Below, piece after piece: positions 28,711-37,131 of a stretch of 64,000 bases of DNA. The translations under genes and the position numbers were made by a program. The DNA is from Bifidobacterium pseudolongum subsp. pseudolongum DSM 20099. GTDB taxonomy: Bacteria; Actinomycetota; Actinomycetes; Actinomycetales; Bifidobacteriaceae. Each line of letters starts with the position of its first letter. Position 1 is the stretch's first letter. The stretch is taken from NCBI RefSeq assembly GCF_000771225.1, contig NZ_JDTZ01000003.1, forward strand, positions 186,001 to 250,000, in the 5' to 3' direction. A model generated the notes under the pieces. That model was given only the letters and a program-made list of their open reading frames with translations. It was not told where the DNA came from and ran no database searches.

Positions 28711-31044
28711 ATGGCGGACACGGAGCATGAGATGCAGCCTGCGAACATGTTGGGGTGCGAGATCAGCGAGAACCCGCTGGATCCGCTGCTGCCGATCCTG
28801 TCAATATGCCGCCAGCACCATCCTGACGAAGATATGGAGATCCTCTCGCGCGCCTATGCGCGTGCGGTGCGCCAGCATTCCTCCCAACGGCGCAAATCGG
28901 GCGAGCCGTACATCATACACCCGCTCGCCGTGGCGCAGATTCTGGCCGATTTGGGCATGGGGCCTTTGGTCGTGGCGGCAGGCCTGCTACACGACACGGT
29001 GGAAGATACCGATTACACGCTCGACGAGTGCCGTGCGGAATTCGGCGATACCGTGACCGGTCTCGTGGATGGCGTCACGAAGCTCACGAAGATGGATTAT
29101 GGCGATTCCGCGCAGGCGGAGACGATCCGCAAGATGGTCGTGGCGATGAGCCGCGATGTGCGCGTGCTCGTCGTCAAACTCGCCGACCGTGTGCACAACG
29201 CGCGCACCTGGCGGTACGTCAAGCCGTCGAGCGCGCAGAAGAAGGCGCGCGAGACGCTCGACGTCTATGCGCCGCTCGCCAACCGCCTCGGCATGAACGC
29301 CATCAAGACGGAGCTCGAGGAACTGAGCTTCAAGGTGCTCTACCCGAAGATCTACAACGAGATCGTCATGCTCGTGGCGCACCGTGCAGGGCAGCGCGAA
29401 GTCTACCTCAAGCAGATCATCGCCGAGATCCATGATGATCTGGAAGACCTGCACATCGAGGCCTATGTGACGGGCAGGCCGAAGGACTATTTCTCGATCT
29501 ACCAGAAGATGATTGTGCGAGGCCATGATTTTTCGGACATCTACGACCTTGTGGGCGTGCGCATCATCGTCGACACCATTCAGGACTGCTATGCCGTGCT
29601 CGGTGCCGTGCATGCGCGGTGGAGCCCGGTGCCGGGGCGGTTCAAAGACTACATCGCCATGCCCAAGCTCAACATGTACCAAAGCCTGCACACCACCGTG
29701 GTTGGCCCGGGAGGCAAGCCGGTCGAAATCCAGATCCGTACGTGGGACATGCACCGGCGCGCGGAGTTCGGCATCGCAGCGCATTGGAAATATAAGGAGA
29801 ACGGGCAGGCGGGCCGTGCGCTGAGCACGCCCGACAAGACCGACCGGCGGCGTGGCGAGAATCAGGAGCTCAGCGAGTCCGACAATCTGGCATGGATCCA
29901 GCAGCTCGCCGATTGGACGAGCGAGACACCGGATTCCAATGAGTTCCTCGGCTCACTCAAAGAGGATCTTGGGGCTGCCGAGGTCTACGTGTTCACGCCG
30001 AAGGGCAAGATCGTCTCGTTGCCGGCGGACGCCACGCCGGTGGACTTCGCCTATGCCGTGCATACGGAGGTGGGGCACCGCACGATGGGCGCGCGCGTCA
30101 ACGGCCGTCTTGTGCCGCTCGACACCAAGCTCGAAAACGGCGACACCGTGGAGGTGCTGACGAGCAAGTCGGATACGGCGGGGCCTTCCCGTGATTGGCT
30201 CAGTTTCGTCAAAAGCCCCAAGGCGCGCAACAAGATCCGCCAGTGGTTCAGCAAGGAGCGCCGTTCCGAGGCGATCGAAGAGGGGCGCGACGAGCTGACG
30301 CGTGCGATGCGCAAACGCAACCTGCCCGTGCAGGCGCTGCTGACGTCCGAGGCGATGGTGGGGGTGGCCGACGACATCAACTTGCCGAACGCCGATGCGG
30401 TGTTCGCCGCGATCGGCGAAGGGCAGATCTCCACGCAGAACGTGATCTCGCATCTCGTCAAGGACGCGGGTACCAGCGAGGTCAATGAAGAGGCCGAAGA
30501 GGAGGTGCTGCCGCTACGCGCCTCGAAGCGCAAGCGGGACAATGGCACGCCGGGGATCTCAGTCAAGGGCGTCAGTGATGTGTGGGTGAAGCTCGCACGC
30601 TGCTGCATGCCGGTGCCGGGCGATGGCATCATCGGATTCATCACACGCAACGAAGGCGTGTCGGTGCACCGCGTGGATTGCCTGAACATGATCAACCTGC
30701 AGCGCAGGGAACCGGAGCGCGTGGTGGAAGTGGAATGGACAAGCGCCAAGGGCCTGTTCATGGTCAAGATCCAGGTCGAGGCACTGGACCGCCCGCATCT
30801 GCTCAGCGATGTGACGCGTGTGCTTTCCGACCATGGGGTCAACATTCTCTCGGGGTCGATCGCCACGGGCAGCGACCGTGTGGCGACGAGCCAGTTCAGC
30901 TTTGAAATGGCCGATCCACAGCATCTGAACACACTGCTTTCGGCGGTGCGCAAGATCGACGGCGTCTTCGACGTCTACAGGCTTACCGGGGCCAGGGATG
31001 CGGCGCAACCACGTATGCGCCGCATCCTTGGCCATGTGTCGTGA
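28711..31044 (+). CDS. rel: Bifunctional (p)ppGpp synthetase/hydrolase, RSH family
   Basis: Makes and destroys the starvation alarmone (p)ppGpp. The 777-residue product has the HD hydrolase domain (HPLAVAQIL, LLHDTVEDT, KLADRVHNART), the synthetase domain (GRPKDYFSIYQKM, YDLVGVRIIV, MYQSLHTTVVGP), and the TGS domain starting VYVFTPKGKIVSLP. The zinc-finger/CC domain (LARCCMPVPGDGIIGF) and a C-terminal ACT domain follow. Intact HD residues suggest real hydrolase activity, so it is a long bifunctional Rel. ATG 28711 has GGAGGAG 4 nt upstream. It converges on the cyclophilin gene with 24 bp between stops. Confidence 0.95.
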   Translation: MADTEHEMQPANMLGCEISENPLDPLLPILSICRQHHPDEDMEILSRAYARAVRQHSSQRRKSGEPYIIHPLAVAQILADLGMGPLVVAAGLLHDTVEDTDYTLDECRAEFGDTVTGLVDGVTKLTKMDYGDSAQAETIRKMVVAMSRDVRVLVVKLADRVHNARTWRYVKPSSAQKKARETLDVYAPLANRLGMNAIKTELEELSFKVLYPKIYNEIVMLVAHRAGQREVYLKQIIAEIHDDLEDLHIEAYVTGRPKDYFSIYQKMIVRGHDFSDIYDLVGVRIIVDTIQDCYAVLGAVHARWSPVPGRFKDYIAMPKLNMYQSLHTTVVGPGGKPVEIQIRTWDMHRRAEFGIAAHWKYKENGQAGRALSTPDKTDRRRGENQELSESDNLAWIQQLADWTSETPDSNEFLGSLKEDLGAAEVYVFTPKGKIVSLPADATPVDFAYAVHTEVGHRTMGARVNGRLVPLDTKLENGDTVEVLTSKSDTAGPSRDWLSFVKSPKARNKIRQWFSKERRSEAIEEGRDELTRAMRKRNLPVQALLTSEAMVGVADDINLPNADAVFAAIGEGQISTQNVISHLVKDAGTSEVNEEAEEEVLPLRASKRKRDNGTPGISVKGVSDVWVKLARCCMPVPGDGIIGFITRNEGVSVHRVDCLNMINLQRREPERVVEVEWTSAKGLFMVKIQVEALDRPHLLSDVTRVLSDHGVNILSGSIATGSDRVATSQFSFEMADPQHLNTLLSAVRKIDGVFDVYRLTGARDAAQPRMRRILGHVS

Positions 31045-31068
31045 CGCGCGGACACAACACGGTTTGGG

Positions 31069-31605
31069 TCAGACGAGCTCGATCGCTTCAATCATGACCG
31101 GCTCAAGCGGGCGGTCCTGGCCGTCGGTCGCCACGGCATCGAGCTTGTCGACCACGGCCTTCGACTCCTCGTCGGCCACTTCGCCGAAGATCGTGTGGTG
31201 GCCGTCGAGCCACGGGGTCGGCACCGTGGTGATGAAGAACTGCGAGCCGTTGGTGCCGTGCACCTTGCCATCGGCGCCGCGGCGCAGACCGGCATTGGCC
31301 ATGGCGAGCAGGTACGGGCGGTCGAACTTGAGCGTCGGGTCAATCTCGTCGTCGAAGTCGTAACCCGGGCCGCCGGTGCCGGTGCCGAGCGGGCAGCCGC
31401 CTTGGATCATGAAGTCCTTGATGATGCGGTGGAACGTGAGTCCATCGTAGAACTTCTCGTGCGAAGGCTGGCCGGTGAACGGGTCGGTCCATTCCTTCTT
31501 GCCGGTGGCCAGGCCCAGGAAGTTCTCCACGGTGTGCGGAGCCTTCGTGTCGAACAGATTGATACGGATATCACCCTCAGAGGTGTGCATGATAATAGTT
31601 GTCAT
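31069..31605 (-). CDS. Peptidyl-prolyl cis-trans isomerase, cyclophilin type
   Basis: Cytoplasmic proline isomerase that helps protein folding. The 178-residue product is a single cyclophilin domain with no signal peptide: [29 protein letters not shown] (catalytic Arg region), a GSQFFIT block and [13 protein letters not shown]. Start ATG 31605 has GAGAGG close upstream and also a TACGGT box ending 8 nt before it, so it could be leaderless or use the ribosome site. Confidence 0.94.
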   Translation of the reverse strand: MTTIIMHTSEGDIRINLFDTKAPHTVENFLGLATGKKEWTDPFTGQPSHEKFYDGLTFHRIIKDFMIQGGCPLGTGTGGPGYDFDDEIDPTLKFDRPYLLAMANAGLRRGADGKVHGTNGSQFFITTVPTPWLDGHHTIFGEVADEESKAVVDKLDAVATDGQDRPLEPVMIEAIELV

Positions 31606-31613
31606 AGCCTCTC

Positions 31614-31619
31614 ACCGTA
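31614..31619 (-). promoter_or_regulatory. Candidate -10 (TACGGT, N8, ATG) for the cyclophilin gene
   Basis: Minus-strand TACGGT ends 8 nt before ATG 31605. This would give a transcript with no leader or only a base or two. Confidence 0.4.
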
Positions 31620-31674
31620 GCACAATCCCTGTTGCGCGCTGAGCCCACTGGAAAACAGCCTGCCGGCGCGACGG

Positions 31675-32496
31675 TCAGATCACGCCGAAATGGCGCAGCG
31701 CCTGCGCGATGCCGTCGTCGTCCACGCTGCCGGTCACGTGGTCCGCGGCCTGTTTCGTCTCGTCGGTCGCGTTGCCCATGGCCACGCCGATGCCCGCATA
31801 GCGCAGCATGTCAATGTCGTTGCCGCCATCGCCGAATGCGATCGATTGGCTGCGCGTCAGGCCGTAATGGCACAGCATGCGCTCCATGCCCCGGTTCTTG
31901 CCCCCGTCGGCGGGAATCAGATCCACGAAGTCGGGGTGCCAGCGCACGCCGCGCACGGCATGGCACAAGGAGACGAGCTCGGCCTCGGCAGCGGCATCGA
32001 TGTACGGGCTGATCTGGTAGACCGGATTCGTGCGCGTGCGCGTGCGCGGGTCGATGAAGTCGATGTGCGGCGCGGTCTTGCCCAGCGAGCCCCACATGGC
32101 GCGCAGCTGTGCGGAGTCATGGTTGAAATACGTGTCATCCGCCTCGCTGAAGCAGGCGACGACATCCGGATGGGTATCGAGCCAGCCGAGGATCGTGCGC
32201 ACGTCGTCCGGATGCATCGGCTCAGCACCGATGACGCCGGTGGCGTCCCAGCAGTACTGGCCGTTGACGCCGACGATGCCGTCGAATTCCACCGGCAGCG
32301 TGTCAAGCACGACCGGCGTCTGCGAGGGCGCGCGCCCAGTGCAGATGAAGGTCTTCACGCCCTGCGCGCGCAGGGCGTGAAGGGCGTCCACCGTGGATTG
32401 GGGCACAGTGTGCGTCGTGAAGCTCGTGAGCGTGCCGTCGATGTCGAAGAACGCCGCGCGGATGTCGGGGGCGGTCTGGTCTGGTGCAGTGGTCAT
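31675..32496 (-). CDS. HAD-superfamily phosphatase, Cof-like subfamily
   Basis: Cytoplasmic phosphohydrolase of 273 residues acting through an aspartyl phosphate. It has motif I FFDIDGTLTSF (nucleophile Asp), motif II ICTGR, a C2-type cap, and motif III/IV with the Lys region and FGDGGNDIDMLRYAGIGVAMGNA. Such enzymes dephosphorylate sugar phosphates or flavin/PLP-type substrates; the real substrate is unknown. ATG 32496 has TACAGT ending exactly 7 nt upstream and no ribosome site. Confidence 0.9.
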   Translation of the reverse strand: MTTAPDQTAPDIRAAFFDIDGTLTSFTTHTVPQSTVDALHALRAQGVKTFICTGRAPSQTPVVLDTLPVEFDGIVGVNGQYCWDATGVIGAEPMHPDDVRTILGWLDTHPDVVACFSEADDTYFNHDSAQLRAMWGSLGKTAPHIDFIDPRTRTRTNPVYQISPYIDAAAEAELVSLCHAVRGVRWHPDFVDLIPADGGKNRGMERMLCHYGLTRSQSIAFGDGGNDIDMLRYAGIGVAMGNATDETKQAADHVTGSVDDDGIAQALRHFGVI

Positions 32497-32503
32497 GGGT
32501 GCC

Positions 32504-32509
32504 ACTGTA
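32504..32509 (-). promoter_or_regulatory. Candidate leaderless -10 (TACAGT, N7, ATG)
   Basis: Minus-strand TACAGT ends 7 nt before the HAD phosphatase ATG at 32496. Confidence 0.5.
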
Positions 32510-32780
32510 GCGCGCGCAGGGGAGTGGGCGCTCCGGGGATGATCATTGTACTGCCAGCATATGAGATGATTTTGTTCGAAATATGGCGCAATATGCGGGC
32601 GCCGTGATGTTCGGCACAAGCGCAATCGGCGCCATACCAAGGATTGAGTGGATTGTATAACCAAACCCTATATCCCCGCCCGCGTGTGGTGTGCGGCGGG
32701 CGCCGTATTGTTGGACACGTTGTTCGGCGCCCACGCCGGAAGAAGTGTAGAAGATACCCAACCCAGCACAGAGGAACACC
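32510..32780. other. Intergenic region upstream of metQ
   Basis: About 270 bp between the divergent HAD and metQ genes, AT-richer than its surroundings at first. It holds a GC stem near 32676-32700 (CCCGCC with GGCGGG) and several ATATG/AATATG words. A TATAAC near 32656 could be a -10. No known riboswitch fold was recognised. Confidence 0.3.
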
Positions 32781-33764
32781 ATGTCATCCAACACCCCACA
32801 GTTCAATACCGAGGAACCGGTGCGCGTCAACCACCGCGTACGCAACATCGTGATCGCAGTCGTGGTGGTCGTGGCGCTCGCCGTGGCCGCGTTCTTCGGA
32901 TACCGCGCCATGAACAAGAACGACAACGCGCCGAAGGGCTCGGAGACGAACCCGGTCGTAATCGGTGTGGTCGGCGCCACCGACCCGCAGTGGGTGGAAT
33001 TCACCAAACAGGCCAAGGCCCAGGGCATCTACGTCGACATCAAGGATTTCCAGGACTACACGAGCGAAAACCCGGCGCTCGACGCGGGCGACCTCGACAT
33101 GAACGAGTTCCAGCACCTGCTGTATCTGGCGAACTACAATGTGCAGAACAAGAAGAACCTGCAGCCGCTCGGCGGCGTGGCGATCTACCCGCTCGGCGTG
33201 TATTCGGCGTTCGACGGCGACAAGCCCAAGTACACCGACATCTCGCAGCTGCCCGCCGGCTCCACGGTGGCGATCCCGAACGACGAGACCAATCAGGCGC
33301 GCGCACTCGGCGTGCTCAAGGCGGCGGGACTCATCACGCTCAAGGGTGACTGGACCGCGTTCACGATTCCGCAGGACGTGGACACCGCGAACTCCAAGGT
33401 CAAGGTCGTCCCCATGAAGGCCGAACAAATCGCCAACACGCTCAAAGCCGGCTCAAGCGACCTGTCCGCCGGCGTGATCAACAACGATTACGTGGCCGAC
33501 GCCGGCCTCAAGCCCACCGACGCCCTCTACCAGGACGACGCGGAATCCGAGGAATCCCGCCCGTACATCAACATCTTCGCCGTGCGCGCCGATGATGTGG
33601 ACAACGAAGTGTACAAGAAGTGCGTCGAAATCTACCAGACGAAGCCGGTGCTCGACGCGCTGCAGGAGGAATCCGGCGGCACCGCCGTGTTCGCCGACAA
33701 GTTCACCACGGCGCAGTTGCAGCAGTACCTCAAGGACATCGAAAACGACATCAAGCAGCACTGA
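32781..33764 (+). CDS. metQ: MetQ/NlpA-family substrate-binding protein, membrane anchored
   Basis: Extracellular binding component of a methionine-type ABC importer. The 327-residue product has a short cytoplasmic tail and one hydrophobic helix (about 22-44). An NlpA-type domain follows: VIGVVGATDPQW, DYTSENPALDAGDLDMNEFQHLLYL, GVAIYPLGVYS, STVAIPNDETNQARAL and AGVINNDYVADAGL. No lipobox cysteine follows the helix, so it seems to be held by an uncleaved signal anchor instead of lipid. GAGGA lies before ATG 32781. metN and metI follow, which supports D/L-methionine or a related peptide as substrate. Confidence 0.88.
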   Translation: MSSNTPQFNTEEPVRVNHRVRNIVIAVVVVVALAVAAFFGYRAMNKNDNAPKGSETNPVVIGVVGATDPQWVEFTKQAKAQGIYVDIKDFQDYTSENPALDAGDLDMNEFQHLLYLANYNVQNKKNLQPLGGVAIYPLGVYSAFDGDKPKYTDISQLPAGSTVAIPNDETNQARALGVLKAAGLITLKGDWTAFTIPQDVDTANSKVKVVPMKAEQIANTLKAGSSDLSAGVINNDYVADAGLKPTDALYQDDAESEESRPYINIFAVRADDVDNEVYKKCVEIYQTKPVLDALQEESGGTAVFADKFTTAQLQQYLKDIENDIKQH

Positions 33765-33776
33765 CGCCCGTGCCCG

Positions 33777-33841
33777 CAGTGGGGCCGAGCGGCACCGTTC
33801 GCTACAATGGCGCACGGGCCGTTCGGCCCCACTGTTGTAGC
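33777..33841 (+). promoter_or_regulatory. Interlocked inverted repeats in the metQ-metN gap (possible pseudoknot)
   Basis: Stem A is a perfect 12-bp inverted repeat (33777-33788 with 33823-33834). Stem B is a 7-bp repeat (33801-33807 with 33835-33841). The order A-left, B-left, A-right, B-right, with A-right directly followed by B-right, is the layout of an H-type pseudoknot. A further 8-bp GC hairpin (33854-33861 with 33871-33878) precedes the metN ribosome site. The left arm of B also contains TACAAT (33803-33808), which could be a -10. A leader-RNA control element is one reading; an internal promoter with operator is the other. Confidence 0.45.
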
Positions 33842-33902
33842 ATCGTCACACGTCGGCCGCGGCCTGCACACGCGGCCGGGCCATCAGGTGGAAGGCAGTA
33901 TT

Positions 33903-35164
33903 ATGACGCAGACGAGCGAACCGATCATCGTGTTCGACCATGTGAGCAAGGAGTTCCGGCAGCGCGGCTCCAAACAGCCGATGCGCGCCGTGGACGACGT
34001 GTCGTTGAGCATAGACGCCGGCGACATCTTCGGCATCATCGGGTATTCGGGCGCCGGCAAATCCACGCTCGTGCGCATGATCAACGCGCTTGAACAGCCC
34101 ACAAGCGGATCGGTCACCGTGCTCGGCGAGCGCGTCTCGTCGATGAGCGAATCGAAATTGCGGCCAGTGCGCCAGAAGATCGGCATGATCTTCCAGCAGT
34201 TCAATCTCTTCTCCAGCAAAACGGTCGCACAGAACGTGGCCTACCCGTTGAAACTCGACCACTGGCGCAAGGATTACCAAGACAAGCGCGTGGCGGAGCT
34301 GCTCGAATTCGTGGGGCTTTCCGACCACGCCGGAAAATACCCCTCCCAACTCTCCGGCGGCCAGAAGCAGCGCGTCGGCATTGCGCGCGCGCTGGCGACG
34401 AATCCGAAGATCCTGCTCGCCGACGAGGCGACGAGTGCGCTCGACCCCGAGACGACGTCCGAGGTGCTCGATCTGCTCAAGCGCGTGAACGAACAGTTCG
34501 GCATTACGATCGTATACTCATCACGCACCAGATGAACGTCGTGCAGCAGATCGCGAACCGCGTGGCCGTGATGAGCGGGGGCAAGGTCGTCGAGCAGGGC
34601 GATGTGTATGACCTGTTCGCCGCGCCGAAGCAGGAGGTGACCAAGCGGTTCATCGCCACGGCCATGGACGGGCTGCCCGACCCTGCGCGCGTCGAGGCGA
34701 TGCGCGAACAATGGCCCGGCCGACTCGTGACCGTCGTGATCCGCCAGCGTGACATCACCGACGCCAGCGGCGCCACGATTGTGCCGGCATCCGGGCAGAA
34801 CATCTCCGAGCTCATCGCGCACTACGGCATGCACAGCAGCCTGCTGTACGGAGGCATCGACACCGTGCAGGGCGTGGCGATCGGCGCGGTCACGTATGAG
34901 TTCACCGGCGACGAGGCGAACACCGAGCGCTTCCTCGCGCAGCTTGCGCAAGACAGCGACATCGTGGACTTCGGCACACGCGCCGCCCCGGTCGACTATG
35001 CGCAGGCGGTGGCGCGCGCGCAGCTCGCCGTACCCGATGGGGGCACCGATGCGGACAGCGATGCGCGCACCCTTGCCACCGACGTGGGGATGCTCGAACA
35101 GGTCGATGACGTGGTGGAGATGAACCCCGAAGACGAGCAATCCGAGAACAAGGAGCGTGCATGA
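33903..35164 (+). pseudogene. metN: MetN ABC transporter ATPase, split by a 2-nt insertion
   Basis: ATPase of the MetNIQ methionine importer. ATG 33903 (GAAGG upstream) opens a frame with Walker [11 protein letters not shown]-loop, signature [15 protein letters not shown] and Walker [13 protein letters not shown], but after TIV it reads YSSRTR and stops at 34535. Removing one TA pair at 34515-34516 restores [11 protein letters not shown], so the H-loop His is lost from both halves. The downstream frame (34532-35164, 210 residues) starts with ATG overlapping that stop as ATGA and carries the C-terminal NIL methionine-sensing domain (about DIVDFGT). The intact product would be 419 residues. Sequencing error, a real mutation or two coupled polypeptides are all possible. 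Confidence 0.85.
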
Positions 35165-35865
35165 TGCAGATGCTGACCATACAGACAGGTGTGGCGTTGG
35201 CGAGCCGCAGCGACTGGACCGTGCTGCGGCCGTTGCTGGCACAATCGGTTGTGCAGACCCTGCAGATGGTGCTGGTGACGATTGTGATCGGTGGCGCGCT
35301 CGGCCTTGTGCTCGGCGTCATCCTGTACGGCACGCGCCCCGGCAACCTGTTCGAGAACCGCGTCGTCTACCGCATCCTCGACATTCTGGTGAACATCATC
35401 CGCCCGATCCCATTCATCATCTTCCTGGCGGCCATGCAGCCGCTCACAATCAAGGTGGTGGGAACGTCGATCGGCACCACGGCGGCGATCTTCCCGATGA
35501 TCGTGATGTGCACCTTCGCCACGTCACGCCTTGTGGAGCAGAATCTCGTGCCGGTTGACCACGGCGTGATCGAGGCGGCACGCGCGATGGGTGCCTCGAA
35601 GCTCACGATCATCCGCACCGTGCTCATCCCCGAGGCGCTCGCCCCGCTCATTCTGGCCTACGCGTTCCTGTTCATCGGCGTGCTCGACATGTCGGCCATG
35701 GCCGGGTACATCGGCGGTGGCGGTCTCGGCAACTTCGCCATCGCCTATGGCTACCAGAAGTTTGACCAGACCGTCACATGGACGGCCGTGATCATCATGA
35801 TCGTGCTGGTGCAGGTCGTGCAAGCCCTCGCCAACGCCATCGCCAAGCGCCTGCTGCGCCACTGA
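35161..35865 (+). CDS. metI: Methionine-type ABC transporter permease MetI
   Basis: Membrane permease of 234 residues with about five hydrophobic helices. The cytoplasmic EAA loop, which docks the ATPase, is EAARAMGASKLTIIRTVLIPEA (about 138-159). The IIRPIPFIIFLAAMQP and GGGGLGNFAI blocks are typical of MetI. Its ATG 35161 overlaps the stop of metN (ATGA), so it is translationally coupled to the damaged ATPase gene; AAGGAG lies upstream. The gene itself looks intact. Confidence 0.93.
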   Translation: MMQMLTIQTGVALASRSDWTVLRPLLAQSVVQTLQMVLVTIVIGGALGLVLGVILYGTRPGNLFENRVVYRILDILVNIIRPIPFIIFLAAMQPLTIKVVGTSIGTTAAIFPMIVMCTFATSRLVEQNLVPVDHGVIEAARAMGASKLTIIRTVLIPEALAPLILAYAFLFIGVLDMSAMAGYIGGGGLGNFAIAYGYQKFDQTVTWTAVIIMIVLVQVVQALANAIAKRLLRH

Positions 35866-35908
35866 GCGCGCCCATGAACCGCAGTCATCCACTGGCCGAA
35901 AGGACCCC

Positions 35909-37084
35909 ATGATGGAATCCATCACCGCGCACATCGCGCTCACCGATGAGCTCATCGCCATCCGCCGCCACTTGCACGCGCACCCGGAACGCTCGTTCCA
36001 CGAAGTCGAGACGAGCGCCTATCTGGAGCGCGTCCTGCGCGGGCACGGGGTGGATGTGCTCGCGAATCCGATGGAGACCGGCGTCGTGGCGCAGATCACC
36101 GGCGAGCACCCCGGCCCTACGGTCGCATTGCGCGCCGACATCGACGGCCTGCCGATCCACGAGGATTCCGGACTCGATTTCGCGTCCGTCAACCCCGGGG
36201 TCATGCACGGCTGCGGCCACGACCTGCATATGGCGAGCCTGCTCGGCGCGGTGTTCTGGTTGGGTGATCACCGGGATCTGATCGGCGGTACGGTGCGCAT
36301 CATCTTCCAACCCGCCGAAGAGCTAGGACTCGGCGCGCGCGCCGTGATCGACGCCGGCCTCGTCGATGGGGTCGAAGCGATCATCGGCACGCACAACAAC
36401 CCCAATTACGCGCCTGGCGTGCTCGCCGCAGGCACCGACCCCATGATGGCCGGTTGTGTGCGCTTCAGGGTCACCCTGCACGCGCAGGGCACCCATGCCG
36501 GTTATCCGCACAAAGGCACCGGTCCGCTCGAGGCGATGGCCGCGATGATCATGGGACTGCAGACCATTGTGAGCCGCAACGTCACGCCGTTCCACCCGCT
36601 CGTCGTCTCGGTGACCGAAGTGCACGGCGGCGATGTGTGGAACGTCGTGCCCGCAGAAGCCGGCTTCCAAGGCACCGTACGCTATTTCCACCGCGAGGAC
36701 GGCGATATGGCTGCCGAGCGGTTCCGCACGATCGTCGAACAGACGGCGGCGGCATACGGCATCGGCGCAAGCGTGGACTGGGATGACTTCCAGGACCCGC
36801 TCGTCAGCGACCCCCTGCTCATCGAACCGGTGTGCATGCATATCCCGCAGTATGCGGACCCCGCGCCAATCATCCCGTCGATGGCCGGTGAGGACTTCGC
36901 CGAATACGCCAAGGTCACGCGTCCGGTGTTCGCGTTCGTCGGGTCGAACGGCACGCCCGGATGCGCCGATTGGCATAGCCCGCGCTTCGTGGGGTTTGAC
37001 GAGACGGTGCGCACCGGCGCCGACTTCTATGCGAACGCCGCACTCGACGTGCTTGACGCCCTGCGCATAAGCGGCGCCCGGTGA
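35909..37084 (+). CDS. M20-family amidohydrolase (aminoacylase/N-acyl amino acid deacylase type)
   Basis: Zinc-dependent hydrolase that removes an acyl group from amino acids or small peptides. The 391-residue product has RRHLHAHPERSFHE at the N-terminus, the metal region LRADIDGLPI and MHGCGHDLHMA (metal Cys/His), QPAEELGLGARAV, GTHAGYPHKGTGP, and C-terminal MAGEDFAEY. This is the M20D hippurate/IAA-amino acid/N-acetyl-diaminopimelate deacetylase group. It follows metI by 43 bp with AAAGGA upstream, so it may release methionine or another amino acid from an imported N-acyl conjugate; this is inference. Confidence 0.9.
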   Translation: MMESITAHIALTDELIAIRRHLHAHPERSFHEVETSAYLERVLRGHGVDVLANPMETGVVAQITGEHPGPTVALRADIDGLPIHEDSGLDFASVNPGVMHGCGHDLHMASLLGAVFWLGDHRDLIGGTVRIIFQPAEELGLGARAVIDAGLVDGVEAIIGTHNNPNYAPGVLAAGTDPMMAGCVRFRVTLHAQGTHAGYPHKGTGPLEAMAAMIMGLQTIVSRNVTPFHPLVVSVTEVHGGDVWNVVPAEAGFQGTVRYFHREDGDMAAERFRTIVEQTAAAYGIGASVDWDDFQDPLVSDPLLIEPVCMHIPQYADPAPIIPSMAGEDFAEYAKVTRPVFAFVGSNGTPGCADWHSPRFVGFDETVRTGADFYANAALDVLDALRISGAR

Positions 37085-37117
37085 GTCATTCGAAGCGCGT
37101 AACGCGTGGCGAGCGGA

Positions 37118-37123
37118 TACACT
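37118..37123 (+). promoter_or_regulatory. Candidate -10 (TACACT, N8, ATG) for nadE
   Basis: TACACT ends 8 nt before ATG 37132. An AGGGGAG lies in the spacer too, so either leaderless or ordinary initiation from an upstream promoter is possible. Confidence 0.45.
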
Positions 37124-37131
37124 AGGGGAGC

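Noticed and set aside
32510-32780. SAM riboswitch upstream of metQ
   Set aside because: Only a simple GC hairpin is visible; the conserved SAM-I or SAM-IV core could not be found.
34509-34535. Programmed -1 frameshift in metN
   Set aside because: The frame relation would allow it, but there is no X-XXY-YYZ slippery heptamer and no clear stimulatory stem directly after the site.
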